Below, piece by piece: positions 35,568-45,520 of a DNA stretch of 64,000 bases. Origin of the DNA: Carnegiea gigantea (lineage: Eukaryota > Streptophyta > Magnoliopsida > Caryophyllales > Cactaceae); the NCBI GenBank assembly GCA_029747015.1, contig JAKOGI010002267.1, positions 61,599 through 125,598 of the forward strand, in the 5' to 3' direction. The notes under the pieces were generated by a model, which had not been told where the DNA came from, searched no databases, and worked only from the letters and a program-made list of their open reading frames with translations. How positions within the stretch are numbered: position 1 is the stretch's first letter; each line of letters opens with the position of its first letter. The position numbers and the translations under genes were made by a program.

Positions 35568-36835
35568 TGTTGAAACAATCATGTGTAAGATTTTGATGAT
35601 AATAACCCAAATGTACCAGTCAATATGCTATCATGCTATGCTTGAGTAGTGTGCTAGAATCGTGTGTTGAGACAGGTTGCAAACACCCTGGAGAATAGTT
35701 CAAAGAAGCATGGAACATCAAAGTGAATATGTACGCACGACATCAAAGAGGTCAAAGGATCACAAGAGTTTTACGGTTAATTACTGGTTGTATTCATCTA
35801 GATTTTTGTTAATATGCCAACTAAAAGATCTTGACTTAACACTTACCTTGAAGGAATTTCTTGCGCTAACTCAGAACACTGCTTAGAATAATTTGAGTAA
35901 TCAGGTCTGCAGTGTTATGAGGGCAACATGTAAAACTCTTGTCCCAAAAATTTTCAAGTGTTTTTCTACTATTAAAATTCCCAACAAATTTGGGATTAAT
36001 TTTCTGATATTATTTTGTCTTACAAAGAGTCCTTTACTGAATAATATTGTTTTCCTAAAAAGATGCTATCAAAAGGTTTTATCTTAGCCTTTAAGATATG
36101 ATTTCCAAAAAATATAACGGTCAGAGATTCAATTCCGTTTGGAATACTGATTATTTTTGAGAGTTATTGCTAAAATCCAAAACCTCCTATACACTTGCGG
36201 CACAAGTATTCCGTGGGTATATAATCTCTTGCCTCTCAACATTTTCATTCACGGTTTTTCAAGGAGCAAAATTGAGTTTTCTGTGAGAAAATTTTCTGAT
36301 TGAAAAACCTTCAAGAAGTGTGCTAAATTGAGTCATCTATATTGGCAAAATAGGGATTGTATTGTACCTTACATTCAACTTGTTTAGAAGTATTCAACGT
36401 AGGGTGTTTTTCTATTCTCCTCTGTCATCAGTGAGATTAGAGTATGTCCAAGTCTTGGGAGACTTTCAACATGGTGTATGACTAGTTCTCAAGTGGAGGC
36501 TAGTTACATGTTTGTAACGAGGGTCTCGGGGGAGACTAAGTTACGTGTGTGACGTAGTCACGTGTTAGTTACATGTGTAACAAATTCAGCCCGTGTTAAT
36601 AAAAGTGTTGCTGAACTCCTACTGAGGTACGTCATAGTTTTTACACCTCAATTGGGCCAAAGGTTGTTTTTCACGTAAAAATATTGTGTCTACTTTCATA
36701 TTTCCGCATTCAGTTTTATTTTACCTCACTCCAAACACCTCTCCAAACAGCTCTCACGAGTGTTCTGAAACAAATGAAGAAGTTGTAAGACACAATTCAC
36801 CCCCTCTTGTGTCCTAGTGCGCTTATAATCTAACA
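35568..36835 (+). repeat. 3' LTR of the SIRE-like copia element
   Basis: TGTTGAAACAATCATGTG to GCTTATAATCTAACA, aligned with the 5' LTR over its full length. Length differs by a few bases (about 1268 versus 1261). A small insertion relative to the 5' LTR is visible around 36547-36560, where GTGTGACGTAGTCACGTG occurs. Confidence 0.95.
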
Positions 36836-36846
36836 CGAGTGTTACA

Positions 36847-38260
36847 TTCTTCCCCCCTTAAAAGAATTTCATCCTCGAAGTTCTAGGGTTCACAGTTCAG
36901 TCGTACCTAAGACGTGCACACACTTAACACAGTCTACACAAATTATACTAAAATCCAAAATCTCGTTTACAATCAATTTAAACCAAAAAAGGGCATATGG
37001 TATCCATTCTCCTCCTTGCCAATCCTCTTCGAGCGTGTACTCACTCTATTTAGGCGCTGAGGGTAAATCACATCAAAGAGGGATAAATGCGTTGGCGCGA
37101 AAAACCATACCAAACTTGCTTAAAAAAAATAATCAAATGGAAAAGACTTTCAATTATCTATACTCAGTTTTCATAGTAGACAACCACTCTATGTATTCAC
37201 ATATATCATGATTCATAATCTAAAAATAGGGCAATTAGGTAATAACATCTCAAGGTCATACACATGTAGTCTCCCTCTAACTCCTAAATTCAAGGTACCT
37301 TTAGGATCACTATGGTTAACTTGGAGACTTCTATAACATATTAGACTAATAAGAACATCATATATCACCATGTAGCATCACTTAAGCACATCAGCATCGC
37401 ATAATATCAGCAATTCAGCATTCTCGAGCCTAAGAATTATAAGTAACATGAAATAATCTAATACGCATATAGCAAGCAATTCAAAAAACGAAAATAGATG
37501 CACTCGACATTCCTAGGACCTGTGGGTTATGGGCCTACACGCCTCTGCTACGCTACTCTGATCAAACATATAAGGGCAAGAATATGTGAATGCAGGTTTC
37601 TAGGGTCGTCTCATCATGCTTCAAATATACATGTGTGCAGTCATTTAGTTATGACATGGAATCATAGAATCTATGAAATGCAAACAACAAGTCAGAGGTC
37701 ATGCCATGCCATGAATTACGAAACTTAAATCATCTGGATAATCAAGTCACATACCAATCCAGACTCAAGTCAAGTGGACACCAAAAAGTGCAACAACTCA
37801 TTCATAAAACACATAACTGGTGAAGAATAACGAAATTAAATAACTATATAACCTTCTATGGGCTTTAGACTGTATACAGTGCTATGATTATGCTTTAAAG
37901 CATTCAGGCTCCTAGTGGCGTCTCATAAAAAGACATCTAAGCAAGTATATATGAATGCTACCCTCATCTGAAGCCTAAGGTTGAGGTTATGCCTCGAGGT
38001 TTGTCCAACTATTTGGAGTTAGCCATCAATCAGCTAACAGGGGGTAAGAACAACAGCATTATTGGTCTTATAGATGCACAATGAGGTGTTGTGATGCTTG
38101 TTTCTCGTAAGGGTGATATGGGAGTCTTAGGGACTCGTGGTATGGAGGGGGCAGTTCAATCTCCTTAAGAAACTCTTGGTTTCGACATTTGTTGTTAAAG
38201 CTTACAAAGTGCTGGAAAGGTATGGATTGTCTCCTCAAGAGGTGACGAGGTGATCTCTAG
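36847..38260 (-). other. Residual internal region of the gypsy element
   Basis: The first 45 bases on the minus strand end in the polypurine tract AAGGGGGGAAGAA beside the LTR, preceded by the polyprotein end. The remainder has no gypsy domain. At about 37960-38160 the plus strand has a coding-like stretch reading VEVMPRGLSNYLELAINQL and LIDAQ, a stop, then VVMLVSRKGDMGVLGTRGM. I do not recognise it; it may be captured host or foreign element sequence. The 17-bp word TGATCTCTAGAAATCTT occurs twice at the junction with the right LTR (about 38251 and 38287). Confidence 0.45.
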
Positions 38261-38869
38261 AAATCTTATTCAATATGGCCTCTTAATGATCTCTAGAAAT
38301 CTTTCTTTTCTGAAATGCTTAAAATGGCAAAATGCCAATTTCCTTTTTATTAGGAACTTACTCATAGTATAAAAACATCTTATTATGCTGGTTAGGGGAG
38401 ATCTACACTGCCCCTAAGTGAGATCGTCACTCACAACTCACGGTATCCTCAGAGTATACGTACTTAACTTTTTGGCCGAAACGCGTCCTAGGAGAGCAAC
38501 CCTAACTTCGAGATTGTCCTATGTGGGGCAACAGCTCACACCAAGATAGTCATATCTTGAATCCAGCCCCCTTCAAGGTTTTCTTACGCATCATGCATCA
38601 GGGAACAGCTCACACCAAAATAATCATATCTTGAGTCCAATTCCCGAGAACAGCTCATGCCATCTTTGCATCCAGCTCTCAATATTACCCTTGGGGGAAA
38701 CAGCTCACGACATCTTTGCGTCCAGTTCTCACCCTCAAGGTCTGGCCACTTACCTAGCACTTTCTTAGCCTCTAAAATCGCATTTCATTTATATTTTTTA
38801 GTTGTTTACTTCACGAAAATCTTACTTTTTAACAAAACGACCATAACCTTTCGAAATGTTTATAGTTCA

Positions 38870-39290
38870 TTCGTTTTTAACTTAAAAACTTCTTGTAAAC
38901 GTAATAAGTTTGTTAACTCGTAAATCGACCTTGTTTTTAACTTAAAAACTTCTTATAAATGAAATAAGTTTGCAAATGCGTAAATCGACTTTGTTTTTAA
39001 CTTAACAGCTTCTTATAAAGATAATAAGTTTGCTAACTCCTAAATCGACTTTGTTTTTAACTTAAAAGCTTGTTATAAATGTAATAAGTTTACTAACTCA
39101 TAAATCACCCTCGTTTTTAACCTAAGAACTTCGTATAAACACAGTAAGTTTGCTAACATGTAAATCGACTTCATTTTTAACTTAAAAGCTTCTTATAAAC
39201 TTAACAAGTTTGCTAACATGTAAATCGACTTTGTTTTTAACTTAAAAGCTTCTTATAAACATAACAAGTTTGCTAAAGCGTAAATTGAAA
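38870..39290. repeat. 60-bp tandem repeats in the right gypsy LTR, seven units
   Basis: Seven consecutive units of TTGTTTTTAACTTAAAAGCT, AATAAGTTTGCTAA and GTAAATCGAC type, without the shortened unit of the left LTR. Confidence 0.88.
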
Positions 39291-41024
39291 CTCATTGGGA
39301 ACTTAAGGTACTTAGTTAGCATTTAATTCAAACTAGATTCGTAATTGAAGGTTATTGAAACATAACGTAATAATCAAACTAGATTCGTAAGTGAAGCTTA
39401 TTGAAACATAAAGTAATAAACTCACTCAAACTAGCATATAACTCAAATTAAGTTTCGTAATAAACTCATTTAGTTGCCCAATTTTAGTTCGTTTGAAATC
39501 TTTTTTAATAAAAGAAGGGTGCTTAAGCAAATTAAAACTTTAAATCATTTTCAGCTTGTTACTCTTCAAAACTTAGAATACTTAGCTCGCTTATGATTCA
39601 AACAAGGCTTCTTCATAATTTTTCAATATAAACGCTTCTTAAAATTATAATGATTGTACTAGCTCGTAACTCGAAACTCAATTGAAACTCAAATAAATAG
39701 CTAGCACACAATTCAAGCTAAATTCCATACTTAATACTTAAAGACGCCCTTTTTCAGATTGTTTAAGTCCTTTTAAACATAAGGAGAAGTTACATACAAA
39801 CCAACTCCTTAAAATATTTTCAAACTCACTTTTAGTTCACTTTTAAACTTCCTAAACATATCTCGACTATTCAGTCGAGTCACTCGCTGAGTAGTTCAAC
39901 GATTTAGGATTTCTTTTAGGCTACAAACATCATCTTAAACTATCAGGTAATTGATCAGTATTTGAAAGCATTCGCAATCATAAAAACAAGCTTTCTAAAT
40001 GACCCTTCTTTTAAAAGACGTCCGAAATTTCAAGAATTGGTCACATAGTATCACGTAGCACATTGGGGGGGGTTCGTACGTAGCATATTCACACACTTCA
40101 TAGAACAACTTGGCATAATGTACTCAATAGGCCATACATGGCCTTGCAATTCACACTATTATAGCAATTCACAACCCAGACTCCCTTCTCACACAACATT
40201 GACCACAAGAATCTCAAATTTCTCATTAGCTCCACCTCAAACCATTGATCTGCCAAGTTCAATTCAATATTGACATGCACAAACCAATAATACATAGAAC
40301 GATCATATATTGGTATAACATTTGTGCTTGATAACGAACATAGAGTTTAACGTATGCTTAACTGACACAAATAGAAACTTCAAAACAATATTTACCTTCT
40401 AGTTCGCAAACCAATATCCATAGGCATAGTATTTCATTGTGATTATTACGAATAGGCCATTAACATGCCCAAACCGATTCAGCCATAACCTTTAGACATA
40501 ATTTAGTTTATTCCACAATTGCTTCAACCGTCTAACTAGCATCCCTAAGCATTAAATAGATTTCAAATGTGACAACTGATGCTACAATAACCCGATAACA
40601 GCATTCTGTTTACTTTAAAATCCTCAATTTATCTAGTTCATTCAACCATACATTAACTCAACATACGATTAAACAAAATTAGTACCATGCTTGTAATTTC
40701 TCAATATCAATTCTAATTTACCCAAACTAACTACTAAACTCAGAATCGACATGTGCTAGCTAAGCTTAATTAAAATCATTGAAAACAGTAATAATTAGGA
40801 GTACAGAAATCCCCACCTCGATTCCAAGCTTGATGTTCGTTTGAATGCTGCTGGGCTCGGCTTTAGCTGCTCGAACAACTCCGAATTCTTCGGCTCTTCC
40901 TCACCCACGCATGAACAGACCCTAACCATGCCCAATTCATGCAATTTGAAGCCCAATTTCACTCAGACTTTCATCCACTAGCTTGAACTCGTGATGGATG
41001 TTTGATGTCTCGAATCACTCCTAA

Positions 41025-41031
41025 TTTATAG
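41025..41031 (-). promoter_or_regulatory. TATA box of the gypsy LTR (right copy)
   Basis: The minus strand reads CTCTATAAATTAGGAGTG, matching the left copy at 25694-25700 with one change. Confidence 0.5.
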
Positions 41032-41799
41032 AGGATTTGAAGAACCTAAAAGCTAGGTTGCATGGCTGAGCCGTGATAAGTATTGGGGGCTTCGAATCGC
41101 CGCCCAGAACCACCGAAAATGTGGTGGGTTCGTCTGAACTCTTGCCCAGATTCACGCCAAATGGTGACTAGTTGTGGGGGTGGCCGAATGGATAGGTTTT
41201 GCAGGTTGGAGTGGCGAAAATCTGCTTGAATTCAAGCTCTTGTGGCACGTCTATGGTAGAGATGAGAGGAGGAAGAAAAAAAGTAGAGAGGAGAGAGAGG
41301 GATGTCGGGCCAGGGGGGTCGCGACCGGGAAAGAGGACAAAGGAGGAAAGGGGGCAGGTGAAATTACAAAAACGCCCCTCCCTCTTCTATTTTGTCCCAA
41401 ACTGTTGGATACTTGACACCGCTAGTCTAATTCATAACTCGAATTCTAAACCCAAAATCAATGACATTACCTTTCATCGATTACTCATCCCCAAATATAT
41501 CCAGGTTCGATTTAATAAATATTAAACTGCTCCTAAAGTTGACAACATAATCGTAATCGGGTTCCTATTCGATTTAGTACTCGTTAATAATCATTAATAA
41601 CGCTTACTAAAAATTACCGGAAGAGTTTCAAAACTAATAATAATATCAACAGCGACAAAAATATTCTTTTTAATAAAATTACCGTTCACGCAAGCACATC
41701 AGTAATAATTTAACTTATATAGTTAATAAAAATACGATTTTATAACGTAAAAAGGCAATACGACCAGCTTAACGTAGAACAGGGAACGCGGGTGTTACA

Positions 41800-43380
41800 C
41801 CCAAGATACCATTGGGGAACCTTTATTCTCATTATTTTTCTTCCAGGAGAAATCTCTGTTACTCTTATCAATATGACGATTTGTTTGTTTAGGGAGTTGA
41901 AAACATTGCATTGTTTGTGTCGGTCTAGATTCAATATTCGCTTGGATTAGCGCTACTCTTCCAGCTTTAGAAATATATTTTGTCTTCCAGTTTTGTAGTT
42001 TTTCCGCTGTTCTGTTAACCAAATCAGAGAAAGTTTCAGTTTTTGGTCTGCCCTTAAACACTAGGCATCTAAGGTACTTGCCAAGATTATCTTGGTGTGT
42101 CAAATTGAAGATGGATGAGACAACTTGTTTGTCATGTGCCGTAGCATTACTATAGAATGTCAATGATGATTTGTTGAAGTTAATGAGTTGGCCAGAGCTT
42201 TGACAGAATCTATTTCGTATCAAACTAAGCTCTTGATAGGATTCAAGGTTCGTTCGATAGAAAAGAAAGGTATCATCAGCAAATAGTAAACATGAGATTT
42301 TGGATGCTCTCGGAGAGAGCTTGACTCCATTCTCACATTTCTTTTTGCGAAGCGCCTTTCGGAGAGCCCTAGTCAAGACCTCCATATAAATTAAAAATAG
42401 ACAAGGGGACAAGGGATCCCCTTACCAAATGCCTCTTGAAGGCGAGAAGAAGCCACAAACATCATCATTCACAATAATAGAATAAGAAACAGTAGTTATG
42501 CATGTTTTAATCAATTCTATCCATTTGGGAGGAAATCCAAATATATGAAGTGTTCTAAATAAAAAGTTTCATTCAACTCTATCATAAGCCGTTTCCATAT
42601 CAAGCTTGAATGCTACCCATGCTTTTTTTCCTTTTCTATTTTTGAATTTGTTCATGATCTCATGGGTAAGTAGAATATTGTCATGGATGGATCGTTTAGG
42701 CACAAATGCACTTTATACAGGATCAATTAATTTTCCCGATATCGGACGCATGCGGTTTGCAATGGTTTTTGAGATAATCTTGTAAATAGTATTGTAAAAG
42801 CTAATTGGTTGAAACTGATTCGTCGTTGTCGGGTTAGCCACTTTCAGGATCAATGTTATAAGTGTGTGATTGATCTGTTTGAGGAGCTTTCCTTCCTCAA
42901 AAAAAAATCTCACCGTCGTGCACACTTCTTTTCTAATAATGTGCCAATAGTCTTGGAAGAAAGCTGCACAGAAGCCATCAGGCCCTGGAGCTTTGTACTT
43001 ATCCATTTGGAAAACAACTTCTTTTAGTTCGGAATCTTGAATGGGTTGAATTAGACTATTGTTATCCTCTGGGAAACTAGATTGAGCATTTCCATATCAA
43101 TATTAGTTGAACTATCTTGGGCAGATTTGAATCTGGTAGCAAAGTCTCTAATGAGCATATTGCCAATTTGGACTGGGTTCTCAACCCACACTCCCGAGTT
43201 ATCTCTGAGTTTCACAATTTTGCTTCTTGTCTTCCTTGTTTTCATCGTTTGGTGAAAAAATTGAGTTTCTATCTCCATTAACAAGCCATTCTTTTCTGGC
43301 CAATTTCCCCAATATTTCGGATTGGGTAATTAGTATACTTGGTCAAGTTGTGCTATCTTTTGGCAGAATGGGGTAATGTA
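41800..43380 (-). pseudogene. L1 LINE, 5' part: region before RT and RT core
   Basis: Minus-strand order: ETQFFHQTMKTRKTRSKI (GDRNTKFFH-like, 43270), a VWVENPVQIGNMLIRDF segment, then DKYKAPGPDGFCAAFFQDYW (43000), LITLILKVANPTT, FQPISFYNTIYKIISKTIANRM, then CLFLIYMEVLTRAL and the active site LLFADDTFLF (DD at about 42272-42283), FNKSSLTFYSN and LGKYLRCLVFKGRPK. Frame 41795-42412 is open through the RT palm. The frame between 42413 and 42712 is broken: PQGDPLSP- and FDMEKAYD-like parts lie in different frames. The endonuclease domain is missing at the right. Confidence 0.9.
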
Positions 43381-43464
43381 TGATTTTTTTAATTTTTTAT
43401 TTCAAGGTATTGAAATGGGGCCTTATATTGCAAAGTCAGTTTCCCATCATGCGCCACCATTTTC

Positions 43465-43511
<47 letters not shown>

Positions 43512-43836
43512 ATGATTATCTACAAAATTCTCAATTACGCTATTAGTATTAGGACATAAGGCTCCTCTCAATTCATGCCATATAAAAATACACAACAATC
43601 AAACAAATAGGTATTTAAATAAGACTGAATTATTATATCCTATTTTATAATTATTTATCCAACACAGTTTTTAGGTACAAAATATACTAATTAAGCAAAC
43701 AACGTGATCCATGGCACAATTATTTTTATATTATATGAATGGTAAAACAACTAATTACCAATTTTGACGCATAGCTATAAATATATATACAACACCTGGA
43801 TCAAGATATTTAACTATAAAGTATATCACCTCTCCC
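43381..43836. other. Outer-element remnant with (ATT)n microsatellite
   Basis: No coding signal. A clean (ATT)n run of about 14 units lies at 43467-43510, next to AT-rich sequence. It is placed in the outer copia-like element by position only. Confidence 0.4.
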
Positions 43837-44476
43837 TAGGGCTGGCAAAAAAATCCGTACCCATCTAAAACCCGCAAAATTCACCCCAATGAGTATGGGT
43901 ATGGGTATGGGTGGTGAAAATAGAGAGAAAATGGGTATGGGGTGGGTATTGGTAAAATAGGTATGGGTATGGGTATAAATATGGGTATAAGTCCTACCCG
44001 CCCCATACCTATTTTATCAATACCTGCCCCATTCCCGTTTCAGACTTACCCCATATAAAACCCATACCGGTTTGTTTAAAGTTCTAATTTGTTACTTGCA
44101 CTTGAATATTTTGTTAGTTGCTTACTTCAGCTGAACATTTTGTTTAAAATTATAATTGTCAAGTGCTAATTTATTATTTTAATTGGCAAATTTTTAGATG
44201 TATTTGATGTGATATTATATATTGTTGGAAGCTTAGTGTTAATGTAATATATTGGCTATTTGATGTTGAATATCGGTACAAAATGGGTTTAATTATGTTT
44301 TCTCTATATGTATGCGAATAAAACCCACAAACCCGTCATACCCAGTGGGTATGAGTATGGGTATAACTTTACAATACCCAATAGGTATGGGCACGGATAT
44401 GGATATTAATTTTAAAAATGGGTATGGCTGAGGGTATGGCTAAACCCACCCTGTACCCGCCCCATTGCTACCTCTA
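43837..44476. mobile_element. hAT-type non-autonomous element, 640 bp, with 8-bp target duplication
   Basis: Terminal inverted repeats are TAGGGCTGGCAA on the left and, as reverse complement of the right end, TAGAGGTAGCAA. Flanking 8-bp sequences are CCTCTCCC (43829-43836) and CCTCTGCC (44477-44484), one mismatch, the size typical of hAT. Both ends hold arrays of GGGTAT/ATGGGT words (43893-43985 and 44340-44435), present in both orientations, while the middle is AT-rich. There is no transposase. Confidence 0.85.
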
Positions 44477-44707
44477 CCTCTGCCACCTTGCAGGTCATTA
44501 AAAAAATATAGAAAAAAAATAGAAGTTTACCTTATTTTTTACCTTAGGTAACCTATCATTTTCTGATTTGTGTTTTTACAAGCTTCACGTTTTAATTGTC
44601 CTGTTGAATTTCTTGGAAATTCGAAAGCTCGATAGCACGATTTAATTTTCCCAGGATTTAATGCTTTTAATTCTCCCAAAATTGTCCATTATGCATAGAT
44701 TTCTGCA

Positions 44708-44736
44708 AATATATATATATGTATGTATGTGTGTAT

Positions 44737-44818
<82 letters not shown>
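44708..44818. repeat. (TA)n microsatellite with short GTAT interruptions
   Basis: Alternating T/A over most of 110 bases. The YI-repeat open frames on both strands (44642-44887 and 44661-44882) are artefacts of it. Confidence 0.95.
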
Positions 44819-44822
<4 letters not shown>

Positions 44823-44908
44823 AAATTTTGGTACCCATTTCTTCTTGGGGCCATAAGAGTTAGAGGTGAGAAAAAACAATGAGGCATAATTTTTTTTTTC
44901 TCTCAATC

Positions 44909-45493
44909 TTAGGACATTTTTTTTGATTCAATACTACAATCAATAATTTTTAGTTGTTGAAAATTTAGTGTAGTATTTAAATCATAAAAATTATGACGAA
45001 TTGGAAGTACATTATCTTTTAAAAGTTCAAGTTCGGAGTTTGTACTCACCACCTTCAAAAGCAAATCAATGGCAAATATCTTTCTTTTTCTCATCATTTT
45101 CATCCAACTCCATAAATTGGTCGTTCTTGAAATCAACATCTAGAGAGTTTTGAATTAGAGTGTCACATTCACATACTACCGCTCTATATGTTTGATGTTC
45201 TTGAGTTGCTCTTCATAAGGATCATCTTGAACTTTTTTATTGATGACAACCATATCAACCTGCTTAGCATTAATCTCTTGAACTTTTTCATTACTACTAT
45301 CTACTAGGAATTCAATTTTGGACTCATCCTGCTTAAATATCTCAAAGTCAAAAAATTTTTCATTAGTGCCAATAAATAATAAAGATAATCCCAAATTGGC
45401 TTTAGATTTTTTGGACATTAATTTGTAATTGTTGTCTATAAAGTGATCCTTTGACATTTCAATGACAATGGGACCTTCTTGATAATATCCCAA
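44909..45493 (-). CDS. Unrecognised open reading frames, possible gag-like or captured gene fragment
   Basis: The frame 45176-45493 (106 codons, starting MGYYQEGPIVIEMSKDHF) has a normal amino-acid mix, with an acidic/lysine C-terminus (DDPYEEQLKNIKHIE), unlike the chance frames nearby. Reading on with a one-base frame change gives CDTLIQNSLDVDFKND and MELDENDEKKKDICH before a stop near 45066. I do not recognise a family. Minus-strand direction and place, just after the outer element's 5' LTR, would suit a gag relic. An 18-bp direct repeat (44664-44681 and 45503-45520) brackets the region, so it may instead be an inserted fragment. Confidence 0.35.
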
Positions 45494-45520
45494 AGGTGGA
45501 GACTTTTAATTCTCCCAAAA

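Larger units (their letters stand above)
26463..36835 (+). mobile_element. Ty1/copia SIRE/Maximus-like retrotransposon with env-like ORF
   Basis: It has two LTRs (26463-27723 and 35568-36835), a primer site, gag, protease, integrase, reverse transcriptase, RNase H, and a further ORF region before the 3' LTR. LTR ends are TG and CA. Flanks read CAGGT (26458-26462) and CGAGT (36836-36840). The undisturbed other gypsy LTR has CGGGT at that point, so each copy differs from it by one G-to-A change. Extra coding after RNase H and the RT type fit the SIRE/Maximus lineage. About 19 differences in the first 235 aligned LTR bases, counted by eye and mostly transitions, suggest an old insertion. All ORFs are broken. 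Confidence 0.9.
21797..41799 (-). mobile_element. Ty3/gypsy element (Tekay/Del-like chromovirus remnant) inserted in the L1
   Basis: It starts TGTAACAG and ends TGTTACA and is flanked by identical CCCAA on both sides (21792-21796 and 41800-41804). The left LTR, about 4.67 kb without the copia element, is complete. The right LTR (38261-41799) has lost the part matching 21797-23031. Between them only about 1.4 kb of internal sequence is left, so gag-pol, the primer site and one LTR end were deleted. The minus-strand polypurine tract at 36847-36860 follows a segment whose translation, NFEDEILLRGG, resembles C-terminal ends of plant chromovirus polyproteins. Confidence 0.85.
38261..41799 (-). repeat. 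Right (5') LTR of the gypsy element, truncated
   Basis: Aligned with 23032-26462 plus 36841-36846. It ends GGGTGTTACA followed by CCCAA. The stretch matching 21797-23031, which in minus-strand sense is the LTR's 3' end, is gone together with the primer site. The TATA box is at 41025-41031 on the minus strand. Confidence 0.85.
20160..43380 (-). mobile_element. L1-type LINE, 5' truncated, split by a 20-kb insertion
   Basis: The L1 reads from about 43380 down to 41800 and resumes at 21796 down to 20160; together this is about 3.2 kb. The 3' end is marked by a poly-T run (minus-strand poly-A) at 20160-20176. Joining the two parts at the duplicated CCCAA restores the normal order of L1 sequence: a GSPMVSW segment lies at the end of the right part and a DKVCQPKKAGGLGLRKMK segment at the start of the left part. 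The endonuclease is missing through 5' truncation. An L1 target duplication is not clear. Confidence 0.85.

Noticed and set aside
23640..39290. Regular 60-bp repeats considered as a CRISPR-like or satellite array
   Set aside because: Units are contiguous without unique spacers and lie inside retrotransposon LTRs of a plant genome.
24772..40295. 65-codon minus-strand frame conserved at 24772-24969 and 40098-40295
   Set aside because: Both lie at the same place in the two LTRs of one element. Similarity is due to LTR duplication, and no domain or selection signal is visible.
25843..41416. 80-codon plus-strand frames at 25843-26085 and 41174-41416, rich in basic residues
   Set aside because: They are antisense to the gypsy element inside its LTRs, purine-rich low complexity, and conserved only as LTR copies.
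43893..44435. GGGTAT/ATGGGT words considered as an interstitial telomere tract
   Set aside because: The plant telomere unit is TTTAGGG; the words differ and lie symmetrically at the ends of a hAT-type element.
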